A DNA stretch of 56,745 nt. It comes from Nemertoderma westbladi (taxonomy: Eukaryota > Xenacoelomorpha > Nemertodermatida > Nemertodermatidae). The stretch is taken from the NCBI GenBank assembly GCA_032718475.1, contig JAUCBJ010003537.1, positions 1 to 56,745 on the forward strand, given 5' to 3'. Numbering within the stretch: the stretch's first letter is position 1; each line of letters opens with the position of its first letter. Both the position numbers and the translations under genes were made by a program. The notes beneath the pieces are model-generated. The model was not told where the DNA came from, searched no databases, and worked only from the letters and a program-made list of their open reading frames with translations. Below are positions 24,373 through 35,519 of the stretch, piece by piece.

Positions 24373-24497
24373 TACTAATCTAACCTACTAATTTATGATA
24401 ATACTGAGTATTATACTGTAATATTTTTTTCATTTATTCTTGTGATAAAAGCAATTATTGTGAATAATATTGTGGTTTTCGTCCAGGTTTTCTCATC

Positions 24498-25634
24498 ATG
24501 GCTTGTCCCATTTCCAATGAACCTGATGCCCATGAGGACCGATCAAACCCATCCAGACTCAATTACACTTCGTACCTCCAACTAAACAAACTACTGGACT
24601 GCGTTACCCTGGCAACCGCTGATGCCGAGGGCGGCCCAATACACGATGAACATCTGTTCATCACCATCCATCAAGTCTACGAAATTTGGTTCAAACAAAT
24701 CATTCACGAGTTGGACTCCATCATGAAGTTCTTCCGCAATGATAACGTCGATGAACGCAACATGTTGCTCATAATATCCCGATTCAACCGGATTAATATG
24801 ATTACTAAGATACTTGTTGAGCAAATCAGCATAATCGAGACAATGACACCCCTCGACTTCGCGAATTTCCGCCCGTTTCTCCAGTCGGCTTCCGGATTCC
24901 AGAGTTACCAATTCCGACTTATCGAGAACAAAGTTGGAATCAAGGCGGAGAATAGGATCACATACAACAAACACAGCTACATGGATGGGATTACAGATTC
25001 CGAGATCTATAAGAAGGTTGACGCAGCTGAGAAGGCGGACACGTTGATCGAACTCGTCGATGGGTGGCTATCCAGAACCCCAGGTCTCAAAGACGACGAC
25101 TTCAACTTCTTTACGTATTACAGTATCGGAGTTGAACGATATTTGTGTGACTTAGAGTACGAAGCGGAAGCATTAGAGGACCACGCGGAGAAGGACATCG
25201 CATTGGCGAGTTTCAATAAAATTAAGGAAAGCTTTATGACAATTCTGCACAAAGATAAGCACGATGATTGCGTTCGTCGGGGTATTCGCAGGTTGTCCCA
25301 CGCTAGTCTCATCGGTGGCGTATTCATCTGGTCGTACCGAGAGGAACCCCGATTCCACATGCCGTACCAACTGATGTCGCTCTTTATGGAATTCGATACA
25401 TTGTTTATTAAATGGCGGCATTCCCACGCCCAGATGGTGCAGAAGATGCTGGGTAATAAGATCGGCAGCGGGGGATCCAGTGGTTATTACTACCTCCGCG
25501 CGACCGCCAGCGACCGATACAAGGTCTTCTTGGATTTGTGTATGTTGCCCACCTTCGTACTTCCACGCGAGTACATCCCTAAGCTGAGTCAAAGAATGCG
25601 AACTCGGCTTTCAGTCTGCCTTACCGAATCATAA
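24498..25634 (+). CDS. TDO2: Tryptophan 2,3-dioxygenase, coding region in a single exon
   Basis: A 378-residue intact frame. This heme enzyme opens the indole ring of L-tryptophan with O2 to give N-formylkynurenine, the first step of the kynurenine pathway; it is a cytosolic homotetramer. The family signature spans the protein: LNYTSYLQLNKLL, HDEHLFITIHQVYEIWFKQ, MTPLDFANFRPFL, SGFQSYQFRLIENK, REEPRFHMPYQLM, KWRHSHAQMVQKMLG and GGSSGYYYLRATASDRYKVF. By comparison with the human enzyme, H310 is the proximal heme ligand, H58 the active-site histidine and R140 the substrate-carboxylate arginine. S324 stands where human has Thr342. The C-terminal tail is shorter than in the human protein (about 406 residues). 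The ATG is preceded by TTTTCGTCCAG, a possible acceptor of a 5' untranslated intron. Most animal homologues are interrupted by many introns; here none occurs in the coding region. Confidence 0.95.
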   Translation: MACPISNEPDAHEDRSNPSRLNYTSYLQLNKLLDCVTLATADAEGGPIHDEHLFITIHQVYEIWFKQIIHELDSIMKFFRNDNVDERNMLLIISRFNRINMITKILVEQISIIETMTPLDFANFRPFLQSASGFQSYQFRLIENKVGIKAENRITYNKHSYMDGITDSEIYKKVDAAEKADTLIELVDGWLSRTPGLKDDDFNFFTYYSIGVERYLCDLEYEAEALEDHAEKDIALASFNKIKESFMTILHKDKHDDCVRRGIRRLSHASLIGGVFIWSYREEPRFHMPYQLMSLFMEFDTLFIKWRHSHAQMVQKMLGNKIGSGGSSGYYYLRATASDRYKVFLDLCMLPTFVLPREYIPKLSQRMRTRLSVCLTES

Positions 25635-27500
25635 TCTTGATTTCAAAATTCAGAAACGGTTTCATTATGGTTTTGGTGCAAATTTCGGGGTCACTGTTAC
25701 AAATGTATTGGTGTTATTTTTTACTTTAGACTAAACCTTAACAGCTGTGTTAACATGATATGTTTTCTTATCACCCCCTATTCGTGGAAATTGGAAAGAA
25801 TTTGGGAGCCAGACTTTTCCAAATCAGACATTTCGTTACTGTGACGAAAGTCCTTGAACCTTTACGTATCTCAGATTTCCTCCATAACACTATAATAATA
25901 ATTCAAATGAGTATTAACCTTTGCGTTCCAACACTTAAAAAAGGCGACACACTACCGCCTTTATCTTTCCTCATTTTAAATAATTCAGGACCATGTTCAC
26001 CCCATTTATCTTGACCCCCAGCAGGGCGGCAAATTAAAACCCCATATAACTCTGTTATATATTCTGGGACGGAAAAATGGAGTTCATATTCGTGTTGGAC
26101 TGGAACAACTGGTCTAGAAAAGTTTAGTTTAACATTTATTTTATTGAACATCGTAAGCCAATCAATTTAGCCATAATAATTGTCAGATAGTGTAATCCTT
26201 CTCTCATTTCGTTATTTATGACCCGTTCAAGCTGAATCTTGGAATGTATGTTACAAGTCTGCCGCTAGAGGGCGAACTATCTAAAAGTGTAAACCTTCTT
26301 CCATCTCTATTATTTAATTATATGATGGACATTATTTAACGTTAATCAATTTTCATTAACATGCTCCCAAAGGTTTCATGTTCTAGAATGTACCACATGC
26401 CCCCAATTATTCACACTGGCACGTACACACCTGTGCACGTACGCGTACACACGTCAACATGTACTAGTTTATAGTACACCCCCACTTGTACACTTACATG
26501 ACAGGGGGTGGGGGGGATTTAGCGTGTACGAAGTATATAAACCGTATCACACATTTTTTGGAAGGTCAAATAGGCATTTTTGCGTGCGAGTGGAAAAACT
26601 TTGATACTTTACTCGTGGTTTGTTGATAAGCGGGCTATGCGACTGAAATTCTCTTTAATTTTAACAACATTTTATCTTCTAGATTCACGTAAAATGTCTG
26701 GGAATTTAGATATATTCTATGAAATATACTACATTTTATACTTTTGGTATAGACTCATTTGTTCATCGATGCGGTACATCACGTTTGGCATAACTAATAA
26801 AATAATATCACTGACATTATTACTGTGATAGTGATACGTTAAGCTATCAAATTATTATCACAAAGATTTGTCTTCTTTATAGTTTAAGCCAAGAATAGGT
26901 ACAAATAGCAATAATTGGGGAACATGTTATATGATACGCAATAAATATGTATGCGTGTGAGTGCAGGTAAGTCTTCAGTAATTAAAGTTGTATGGCGTTA
27001 ATAAGGGGAATTAATTTAAGCGTAATCGGGATTATCATAAAATTTATAGATATTGAACTGTATAATAATACTAGTATATAAACGTTATAAAATAGTTGTA
27101 TAAATCATGCACCTACGTAATAGTATCAAATGAACTTACTTCACTACCCCAAACTCTTATCATAACGACCTCATATCAAAAACTAAATAGATCTTTAACC
27201 ATAGTAAAGGGTTGTGACCCCTCATTATGAATTGGTAGCCAAAGTTAATACAGTTAGTATCTATTAGTATCTATCCAACTCTAAATCCATTAAAGCTTGA
27301 GATTGGATCGAACTTTGTGAAGGGAACCGATACCGAAGAAAAACCCGCAAGATGTATCACTGCGGGTATTAATAAGCAAATTGAAACGGCCTTCGTCAGT
27401 TCGAGTGATCTATATTATAGGCCCTACCAGTACAAAATCTGCGAAATGATATTATTATTATAATTAATAGCTACGACCGATTTCCTTATACAAAGTTAAT
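25635..27500. other. Intergenic, no gene recognised
   Basis: AT-rich. A minus-strand open frame at 25903-26151 has ordinary protein-like composition but matches nothing I know and has no clear splice sites. A patch at 26410-26480 is rich in GTACACAC/ACACGTAC motifs. No polyadenylation signal was clearly located for the dioxygenase. Confidence 0.4.
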
Positions 27501-28208
27501 TTAATTTTTAAATTTTTGAATGATTGGAAGGTACTTAACGACTTGTTTTACAGTCTCTTTTTGTTTCTGTTTTTTAAGAATACTTTTAAGAAAGCTTTCA
27601 GAATATCTCCCTTTCCAAGAGAGGTAGGCAGACTCGTCAAGGGCGGTATCCATGTCCGAGGGTAGCAGATCATTGTAGTCCTTGGGCATTGGGGAGATGA
27701 CGAAGGTAATAGGAGCGGATAGGTCGTCAGGAGCGGGGTAGGGTCCCAACCTAGTCGGCATTAAGTTGTACGGCCCATCGACTGTGTGTAATGCGCTTGG
27801 CGTCGGTTGGGGCCCGGGGTTTGCCATGGCGAGGGGGACTTTCATTGATTCTCCGTTCTGCTCAATTACCCGCGTTTTCAGGATGGTTGCTTTCATTGGT
27901 GTACTTCTGAGATTCCAATCACGTAGTAATATTTCCCGCGCCCGGTAAACTGATCTGGCATGCGTGTCTAATTGCCCGGGATTCTGGTCGTGTACATTGC
28001 GCCTTTCCAGCCAAGTACGGTAGGTAATAGGATTATTGATCTCTTGATTACCGATTAACGAGTTATATCCCTGTTCGATGGCACAGGAGTAGTCCAGAGT
28101 CTGTGTCTCATACGGTTCCCTTTGTTCTCTTAGCGGTAATTGTACATAAAACCCATCTTCAGCAGTTGATCCATTGGAGATTACGTTCTCGTTTTCTTTC
28201 AAACTCAT
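27501..28208 (-). CDS. Unrecognised single-exon protein, 235 aa
   Basis: Starts MSLKENENVISNGSTAEDGF and ends in the basic, lysine-rich stretch LKKQKQKETVKQVVKYLP. The middle is rich in proline (ANPGPQPTPS, RLGPYPAPDDLSAP). There is no signal peptide or membrane segment. Coding character is supported by complex, non-repetitive composition over the whole length, by an ATG in good position after AT-rich sequence, and by GC-richer base composition than its flanks. No family is recognised. The next gene on the same strand, at 30949-31977, is likewise intronless and also starts MSL, but the two proteins do not align beyond that. A first or last exon of a longer gene is an alternative reading. Confidence 0.65.
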   Translation of the reverse strand: MSLKENENVISNGSTAEDGFYVQLPLREQREPYETQTLDYSCAIEQGYNSLIGNQEINNPITYRTWLERRNVHDQNPGQLDTHARSVYRAREILLRDWNLRSTPMKATILKTRVIEQNGESMKVPLAMANPGPQPTPSALHTVDGPYNLMPTRLGPYPAPDDLSAPITFVISPMPKDYNDLLPSDMDTALDESAYLSWKGRYSESFLKSILKKQKQKETVKQVVKYLPIIQKFKN

Positions 28209-28499
28209 TACCTATTAAATTAACATGATTATAATAATTGAGTATTAATTGCTCCACTGAAGTAATTATTTTTGTTACCCCTTATAACCAAATAATAATC
28301 TAAATTCCACAATTAATTGTTTGGTTGTTGAGGAATTTAATATATAGAAAATTTAATTGACAAAAAATTATCCTCGGCTAATCACCATGAAATTTCCGGC
28401 ATTACGTTCATACAGGGTGTGTCGTAGTACGTAAAAGTTCATAGGCGACATTGAGCAGATGGGCATAGCTGCACATGTACAGTGCCGTGCAGTTGCAGT
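28209..28499. other. Putative upstream region of the 235-aa gene
   Basis: AT-rich (AATTAATT-type) from 28210 to 28400. No clear promoter element identified. Confidence 0.35.
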
Positions 28500-28512
28500 T
28501 ATAACGTTCATT
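28500..28512 (+). repeat. Target-site duplication, left, of LINE copy 2
   Basis: TATAACGTTCATT; the right copy at 30286-30298 reads TATACCGTTCATT (one mismatch). Confidence 0.65.
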
Positions 28513-30285
28513 TAAAATACCTGAGTGTTTAAAGCTCATCTATCCCATCACAGGAAACGGGCCCCCTGGACTGACAACAAAATTCAGAAGTGCCGAAATG
28601 ACCTCTACAAGGCGCAGAAAGAGTCCCGACTCAAACAGACTACAGCGGCCAAGAATGCAGTTAAGGCTGCATCTAGGTCCCTGAACAGGCAGTACTATGT
28701 TAATCTACAGGAGCTAATAAACCAACAGGTTGATGCCATCAATGATGCTGACGACAGCAGGCAATCTTCCCAGGCATGGAGATCGATCAACTTGCTTGCC
28801 TGTCGAAAAAGCCAACCAACCACCAAGGTTAAGGCTGAATCACCAGCCGATCGCATCAATGGTTGGAAGGCCCACCTTGAAAAGCTCCTCAATAATGACA
28901 GGGTATTGCCTGATAACTTTATAGAAGTAAAAGTGTCTGAGTCTGTACTCCCAGATATTCCCATTGGTGATATCTCCTTTGCAGAAGTGAAGGCTGCTGC
29001 AAAGAGCATTAAGACCAATCGTGCCAGTGGAGTAGATGGTGTTCCCCCTGAGGTCTTTAAAATACCTGAGTGTTTAAAGCTCATCTATCCCATCATCATC
29101 CCGTTCCTATCCCGTACCGAACAACAAGAGTCCCACAAGAAATGAAAACAAATAAGTTGGTGCCAGTTCCCAAGAAGGGCAACCTAACACTCTATGGTTC
29201 TTTTCGGGGAATCTCATTGATCTCGATTGCTGCAAAGCTATACAATAGAGTTATATTAAATCGCATCAGGGATCCCATTGAGAGACTGTGACACAGAACC
29301 ATTTGAAGTGTTATGGGGAGTCCTCCAGGTAGACACACTTGCGCCATTCTTGTTCATAATTGTGGTTGACTATGTTCTACGCATGTCCTTAGATCATCCA
29401 TCTTAATGATGATGGGGTGATGGTAACTCCACCTACTGGTTCCAGAAGTCGAGGAAATCCTGCCAAGTACCTAACTGATCTAGACTTTGCTGATGACTTA
29501 GGAGTACTCTCAGAATCACAAGAGGGAGCCCAACGGCTCCTCAACTCATTAGAACAGGCTGCTTCTAGTGTTGGTCTTTTTATTACCTCCAAAAAGACCA
29601 ACATTTTGAAGTTAACTTTTAAAGTCATCAGCAAGTATCTGACCGGATGAGGATAAGCTCAAAGGATGGTATGCTTGAGCATGTGGATGACTTCTGTTAC
29701 CTGGGATCATGGATACGGAAGTCAGGCGAGGACCTTCGAATACGTAAGGAAAAGGCATGGGCAGCCTTGACTAGGCTTTCCAGGATTTGGAAGTCAAGTA
29801 GAATTAATCGGAAACTTAAGGTCCGATTATTTAGAGCACCAGTAGTTCCAGTACTCCTCTATGGGAGTCCATGCTGGGCTCCAACTGTTGAGGACACCAA
29901 ATCTCTGGATGGCACATTCACAAGTCATTGTGTCAAGTACAATGCACACATCTCCAACCATACACTATATAACATTGTCTCATTAGTTCCCCCAAGCTTC
30001 ACACTAGAACAAAATCGCCTCCGCTTTGCAGGACATTGCTTTCGCCGTGAGGACCAGCCAGTGCATAATCTTGTACTTTGGCAGCCTCATGGAGTGAATA
30101 AGCATGGTGGACAGCCCATGACTTTCTTGAGACGCATCTTAAAGTTCACTGGCCTTGAAGATGCGGATGATCTAGCAAATGTCATGGGTGATAAGGAGTT
30201 GTGGTGGCGCAATTTTATCGACAAGGCGGCACAGCATTCTTAAAAATGCAGCTGCAATGCATAATGCCGATCCTAGTAGTAGTAG
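28513..30285 (+). mobile_element. LINE copy 2, 5'-truncated and internally rearranged
   Basis: Same family as copy 1. The body matches copy 1 from about 22001 (RAPWTDNKIQKC) to the 3' TAG repeats. The first 39 bases (28513-28551) match a downstream part of the element (copy 1 at 22510-22548), which occurs again in its normal place near 29064, so the 5' end is out of order but in direct orientation. A small insertion lies at about 29093-29115. A deletion at 29289 removes the equivalent of copy 1 from about 22734 to 22997, including reverse transcriptase motif A (FVDFFKAFD). Further frameshifts follow near 29610. It is inactive. Confidence 0.9.
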
Positions 30286-30298
30286 TATACCGTTCATT
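30286..30298 (+). repeat. Target-site duplication, right, of LINE copy 2
   Basis: TATACCGTTCATT follows the terminal TAG repeats; compare 28500-28512. Just beyond, GAAACGCC-TTT-GGCGTTTC (about 30300-30319) forms a small hairpin. Confidence 0.6.
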
Positions 30299-30319
30299 GT
30301 GAAACGCCTTTGGCGTTTC

Positions 30320-30948
30320 CGTCATACTTGACATGCTTACATACTGTGCATAGGCTCCTTTTTTCTGTTTGTTTGTGTCAATGCACATATTTACCACTCC
30401 CCATATCATATTAGTTATTTTTTCAATCGATTCCTTTACAGCTAATATGAAAATATTCCAGCTGCTTTTGCTCCAAATTACCAAATTCTCCCGTGCAACC
30501 ACGAGGTTTACTATTAGGCCTATGAATGATGATGACATGATCAACGTGCACTATGGTGCCGGAAGTCCCAGAATTAAACTCGCCCGAAATCACTCGTTAA
30601 GGTGCCCAAACTAATGGACAGTTAAACAAATTCCATGTTTGGTGATAATCTCATGCCCAGTATTATTGAGAAGTCGGAGAAGGAAAGTGCCACTTGCCAC
30701 CATGTATGCTCAAGCCATGATGTTGCCATAGCCTAAGGTCATTTTAGTCAATGAGGTGCCACCATATTTCCTAACGGCAAAGGAGCTGTGAAGCTGGCCT
30801 GCAAGAGCTGCATTGCAGCGGCTGCTAAGCGCATAGCATTTTTAAAACACAGAGCTTAACAAAAAGCGTACCGCGTAGAAGGCAGATGTCATCACTTTAA
30901 CAAATGTTAATATTATTTGTTTGCATCGTGCCACGGATGGGAAGTGGA
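30320..30948. other. Intergenic, no gene recognised
   Basis: Short open frames on both strands without recognisable content. The 3' untranslated region of the minus-strand gene at 30949 should fall here. Confidence 0.4.
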
Positions 30949-31977
30949 CTATACGTGTACAGTAGTTAGATTTACCTGCGTTAAACTATTAGCGAATAGC
31001 GGTGGTGTGTAAAAACCGTTGTTCTCCTCAGACGTCCATTCGTCGTTAGTTGTGGTCCGATTTACCCAATCCCAAGGAACGTTCTCCTGGGACATGTCCG
31101 TGTCATAGAGAACCTCCGCCATTGATTGGGTACCTGGCCGAACCCTTCCATTTGATAGGATACCTCCAGGGCGATCCCTCCTTTCTGTCATATTGTTCGA
31201 CAAGGCCGCCTTCCTCCGTCGATAATTCTTAGAATACGAAGGTCCCTCTTGGTCTTCGTACCAAACTTTGAGTCCCTTCGAAGCTCTACTGCTTCTAATC
31301 GTTGATGTCCTTTGCGATTTGTTGGCTCTCGCGGCATTGGATTGCTGTATATCCGGACTTAGAATGGCGGGCAACCAATTCCCGCTTCCAAGGTCACCAT
31401 CAGCTTCCATCCAGGTTTCAACCACCTCCTCATCGTTATGATCTACGCCAGGAAGTCTCATCGGCAATGTCCTCGACTTCGACACCAACCGAGGGCCGCT
31501 TCCTGGGTAGTTAGAAGATACCGGTATAATTGGTCGGCTGGGGGCGTTTCTTCGTCGTCCACGGTTCGCGGGATCAACCCCGACCGGGTTCAAACCAACC
31601 TTGTGTTGCTGCTGTAAGTGCTGCTGATGTATCTGGCGGGGTGTCATCGACGAATGAGTGCCGAGATGCTGTCCGGTTGGACTCGTGATCCCGTTGACAC
31701 GTCCAGTAGGCGGCGGCGGCGGTGGCGGCACGTTCTGGTTGTACGCGTACGGTGTGCTCGATCTCACCTGCGATTGGTTGAATGTTTGATGGGATCTTCT
31801 CGATTGTGACACCCCTGGTTGGTCTCCGAGTGGGGTGGAACGGTAGTTGTAGTAGAAAGGCGAAGCCGCTCGAGTCGTAGACCGGTTGGTGGCGGGTTGG
31901 GCTCCCGGAACCATCAGTACATTCCTGTTACTACGGTCGCCAGCGTGGGCTATTCGGGTACCTTTTGTCAAACTCAT
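30949..31977 (-). CDS. Unrecognised single-exon protein, 342 aa, Pro/Ser/Arg-rich
   Basis: I choose the ATG at 31977 (MSLTKGTRIAHAGDRSNR). The frame stays open for 30 more codons upstream, but that extension is AT-rich and aromatic, unlike the rest. The protein looks largely disordered and hydrophilic: a seven-proline run near residue 80, QQHLQQQHK, several arginine/serine clusters (RRRNAPSRP, RRRKAALSNN), and a more acidic, tryptophan-bearing middle and end (VETWMEADGD, VPWDWVNRTT, DEWTSEENNGFYTPP). There is no membrane segment and no known domain. High GC and complex sequence over a kilobase without stops support a real gene. TTATATA at 32118-32124 could give a TATA box on the minus strand. 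A cytoskeletal or gamete protein is conceivable, but that is only a guess. Confidence 0.65.
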   Translation of the reverse strand: MSLTKGTRIAHAGDRSNRNVLMVPGAQPATNRSTTRAASPFYYNYRSTPLGDQPGVSQSRRSHQTFNQSQVRSSTPYAYNQNVPPPPPPPTGRVNGITSPTGQHLGTHSSMTPRQIHQQHLQQQHKVGLNPVGVDPANRGRRRNAPSRPIIPVSSNYPGSGPRLVSKSRTLPMRLPGVDHNDEEVVETWMEADGDLGSGNWLPAILSPDIQQSNAARANKSQRTSTIRSSRASKGLKVWYEDQEGPSYSKNYRRRKAALSNNMTERRDRPGGILSNGRVRPGTQSMAEVLYDTDMSQENVPWDWVNRTTTNDEWTSEENNGFYTPPLFANSLTQVNLTTVHV

Positions 31978-32117
31978 TTTTGAATATAAAAGTAAAGTAT
32001 AATAAAAATCTTGTTTAAAATAATATTCAACTTCTGTATCGCTGCACCATAGTCGTAATCCACCCAACGCCTATTCTAAACAAAAAATACTGATACATCG
32101 TCAAATTAAAGTGGCGG

Positions 32118-32124
32118 TTATATA
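32118..32124 (-). promoter_or_regulatory. Candidate TATA box for the 342-aa gene
   Basis: Minus-strand TATATAA about 140 bases upstream of the chosen start codon. Based on position and sequence only. Confidence 0.3.
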
Positions 32125-32454
32125 GTTTGAATATGAGGGCCCACAAATCGACCATTGACACCATTAACATTATTCCGACTAATTGATTGGTTGATTTCTT
32201 AAACTGTTTATCTTGGCACTGTTAAGTGATTGGCTATTATATAATATGCACAGGCGGTGAACGGCACCCACACTTTATTACGTGTTGAAAGAAACTACAT
32301 CGCTGACAAAATTACTTGGAACCAAATAACCATCTATACAACAAGTCCACCCAAACTAACAATACAGTTATTGTTTCAAATATGGTAGCGATTAATTATT
32401 CATAATTAGGCGATTCAGTATATCATTCATTAGCTAAATTGATGAGATTATGAT

Positions 32455-33292
32455 CCAGAATATGGTGTATTTATTAAATACAGTAGAATAAAATAGCCTT
32501 GCGCAGGTGCAAAACAATGCAACTTTTGAACGCCCGTATCTCAGCTATTTTACGACGAATTTCATATTGTGTTACATATTTGGAATCCTCGCATTGTCAG
32601 CTTTCTAACAGCACCAACAAACTGATATAAGATAGAAGAATAACGATGAATGATAATGGTTTTGTTCAGTAATGGGAAGCACGTCAACGGGGGTTGAACC
32701 AGCCAACCAGCGCTATAGGTACGTTATCATGGTCTCAAGTATTATGTTAGAGTGAAACAGTAGGGAAGTCCAAATAAATAAATATTCAGAACGAGTATTG
32801 CTGCCAGGTGATATTAAGATATTAATTAATTAACCTGGCTTAACTCCAATTTATATAGAGGAATAACTGCAGTAGGATAGCACAAGGTGCATATGGCCTT
32901 TTTTCAACGCTTGTAGACAAAGATTGAAAGCAATAATAAAAATTCTAACTCAAACAGTAAGTGGTCGGGAAGTGACTCTCTCAAATTGAAACAGATATAA
33001 TTTCACCTAACTCTTCTTGCTGGTTGAGCCAGGACTTTTATTTTCGCTTTCATTCTTTAGCTTCAAGCGTTTGAAAAAGGTGTCTCCGTCGATATTGCAT
33101 CAGTTACGGTACTGATCCACAGTTATATTCTTTAACTAACCTTATAGTGATTTGTTGGTGCTAGAATTCCAAATATGTAACACAAACTGAATTACGTCGT
33201 AAAATAGCCGAGATATGAGCGATCAAATGTTGCATGGTTTTGCACCGGCGCGAGGCTATTTTATTCTATTTAATAAATGCACCATATTCTGG
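32455..33292. mobile_element. Fold-back element, second family
   Basis: Left end CCAGAATATGGTGTATTTAT and right end ATGCACCATATTCTGG are inverted. Inner stretches are inverted too: ATCTCAGCTATTTTACGACG (about 32537) against CGTCGTAAAATAGCCGAGAT (about 33196), and GGTGCTAGAATTCC against GGAATCC...GCACC. No protein is encoded. A half copy follows at 33385-33690 and an end fragment at 52350-52470. Confidence 0.7.
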
Positions 33293-33384
33293 AACATTTT
33301 GTTTATGTATGAATAGCTATAAAATAGTACGATTAAAGTGGCATTGTATTGTTGCCCAGCTACGTATTGGATAAACAAAATATT

Positions 33385-33690
33385 CCAGAATATTGTGTAT
33401 TTATTAAATAGAATAATATTGCCAAGCGCAAGTGCAAAGCCATGGAAAATTTGAGAGCTCATATCTCAGCTATTTTACAACAGATTGTGTTACTTATTTG
33501 AAATCCTTGCATGGCCAGCTTTCTAACAATACCAATAATTCCTTCACTATAAGGTTGAAGAATAACTGAGGCTGGTGAAATAATCGTCGGCGACACTTTT
33601 TTCAAACGCTTGAAGCTAATGAATGAAAGCGAAAATAAAAAATTATAACTCACCCACTTTGGTGGAGGGATGTAAAACTACTGTATCTCT
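33385..33690. mobile_element. Half copy of the second fold-back family
   Basis: Begins CCAGAATATTGTGTATTTAT and contains CTCATATCTCAGCTATTTTA and GCGAAAATAAAAAATTATAA. It parallels the left arm of 32455-33292 and then part of its centre. Separated from that element by about 90 bp. Confidence 0.65.
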
Positions 33691-33884
33691 GTTCCATGTT
33701 ATTTAATTAAATGATTAATTAACAAATTAATTTATTTCATTCTAATCCCAGGTAGCAAATGTAGTTTGTATTCTGACATACATTATAAACTGAATGAATA
33801 GTAGGCTAAGTTTATCAAAAAAAAAATTCATGGCAGCATAGCATACCTGTGTAACATTATGTAATAGGAAGTTAAAATTTAGAA

Positions 33885-34440
33885 ATTTAACCACACCGCC
33901 AATCAATCAAAGAAAGAGGGACAGTACGTGTTCACCCCTTTTAATCTGCACCCCCCCCCCCCCCACCCTTCCCACCCACCAATACATAACCGCGACATCT
34001 ACCACCCACGGAAGGGTAGCACGAACTTAATTCCAATCGCACGTTCAATATGCGAAGCCAGGTGGTTTATAGGAATATAATCAACGCAGTACTAATAATA
34101 CACGTTCGTGGGGCCTTCGCGCAGCACGATGCCCAGTTATGAGATACAAATTAAAATTGTGCGACTGTATCACAAAATCAGGTTATGAGAGATTAACCCA
34201 CACCACCAATTAATCAAAGAAAGGGGGACAGTACATGTTCACCCCTTTTAATCTGCACCCCCCCCTCCCCCCACCCACCAATACATAACCGCGACATCTA
34301 CCACCCACGGAAGGGTAGCACGAACTTATTTCCAAACGCACGTTCAATATGCAAAGCCATGTGGTTTATAGGAATATAATCAATGCAGTACTCGTCTTCA
34401 TTATAAGCCTCTTTGCGTTCGACCTGTTTGTATTAAAATA
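33885..34440 (+). repeat. Two direct copies of a ~300-bp repeat (module A)
   Basis: Copies at about 33890-34095 and 34190-34400 share CCAATCAATCAAAGAAAG..., a C-rich run, ACATAACCGCGACATCTACC and GGTTTATAGGAATATAAT. A third copy is at 36414-36625. Module A is preceded or followed by CGTTCGTGGGGCCTTCGCGC (34101, 36327), another shared motif. Confidence 0.8.
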
Positions 34441-35519
34441 TATTTATTAAACGCAGGCTGACGCTCTTTATAATAATAATACCTAGGGATGCCAGCTTCC
34501 AGACTCAGATCTTTTCTCTTTCCGGACTCTTTCCTTTCAGATCTTTACTGCCGCGCAAACACCGCAGAGGAAGTTTTGGTTTGAAAGATCAAGCCCACCG
34601 GCAATTGGTGTTTCAATTTCGGTCCAGGAACTCTGACAATGGGAGCATTCAATCTTAGCTGTGGTCCATTCCCGTGGTTTCGGCTTCCTTTTCTTCGTCC
34701 CAATGATAGATTATTCTGAAGACGTTCGATTCGCTTTCAGTTTATTGTTGGCGTTTGTGTTTTGAAGTTGTATTTGAGTGGACAGTCGCGCCGGTTTCGA
34801 GGTAACCATACCGACCTGTGATAAGCGTTGGTTTTGTTGAGTACCGGTATTCATCTTCTCTCACCTCTTCAATGTCAGATGTTGCAAATACTGATAACAC
34901 GAATAATTTCAATACTTGTCAATAGTAATATATATAATTTAGATAACTATTTTATATCTGTAGGCCTACTGTTGAGCAAACTCTACATAAATTCCAACCT
35001 GTGTATCGCCGGTAGTGCTGTTGCTGTGCAAGTGCTGAAGTGCTAGTTGCCACCGTCAGCCGGTACCGGTAGTAGGGTGGTACCTATGGTGCGCACTACA
35101 ACGGCAGTACAGCAATACGGTGTACCGTGCCAATGACTGAATGATTAGCGGTAACTATCTAAACTATTATATTAGGCTATTATTACCGGTGCCGGTACTG
35201 GGCTAATTAGGCCTAAACTATAATCACCACAAGGGTTGCCGGGGCCATGTTTAATTAGATTACATGATATGGCATGTCTGCAGTGTATGGTACCGGCTGA
35301 CCAGTGTTGCAGTATTGACTGATTGCAGGATTCTCGATTCAGGGATTGAGTACAGCCTAACAGTACCGGTACATGCAGATTGGCCGACAGCCCCAATGTA
35401 TTGCAAAATTTGTCAGAAACCCAGCTGATTTATCCTACAGTAATAATAATTTAACTAACGCATTTTAATTTATTAATTTATTAATACATTTATTATAACT
35501 GCAATAACAGTTACACTGA
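34441..35519. other. Intergenic with dense TACCGGTA-type palindromes
   Basis: No gene recognised. ACCGGT occurs repeatedly (for example near 34845, 35060, 35190, 35290 and 35360). Confidence 0.4.

Noticed and set aside
25118-25592. Minus-strand frames of 80 and 139 codons opposite the dioxygenase
   Set aside because: Antisense shadows of a conserved coding region.
24498-25634. Dioxygenase as a recent processed retrocopy
   Set aside because: No poly(A) tract or target-site duplication was seen, the frame is intact with catalytic residues kept, and a possible 5' untranslated acceptor is present; an older event or intron loss is more likely.
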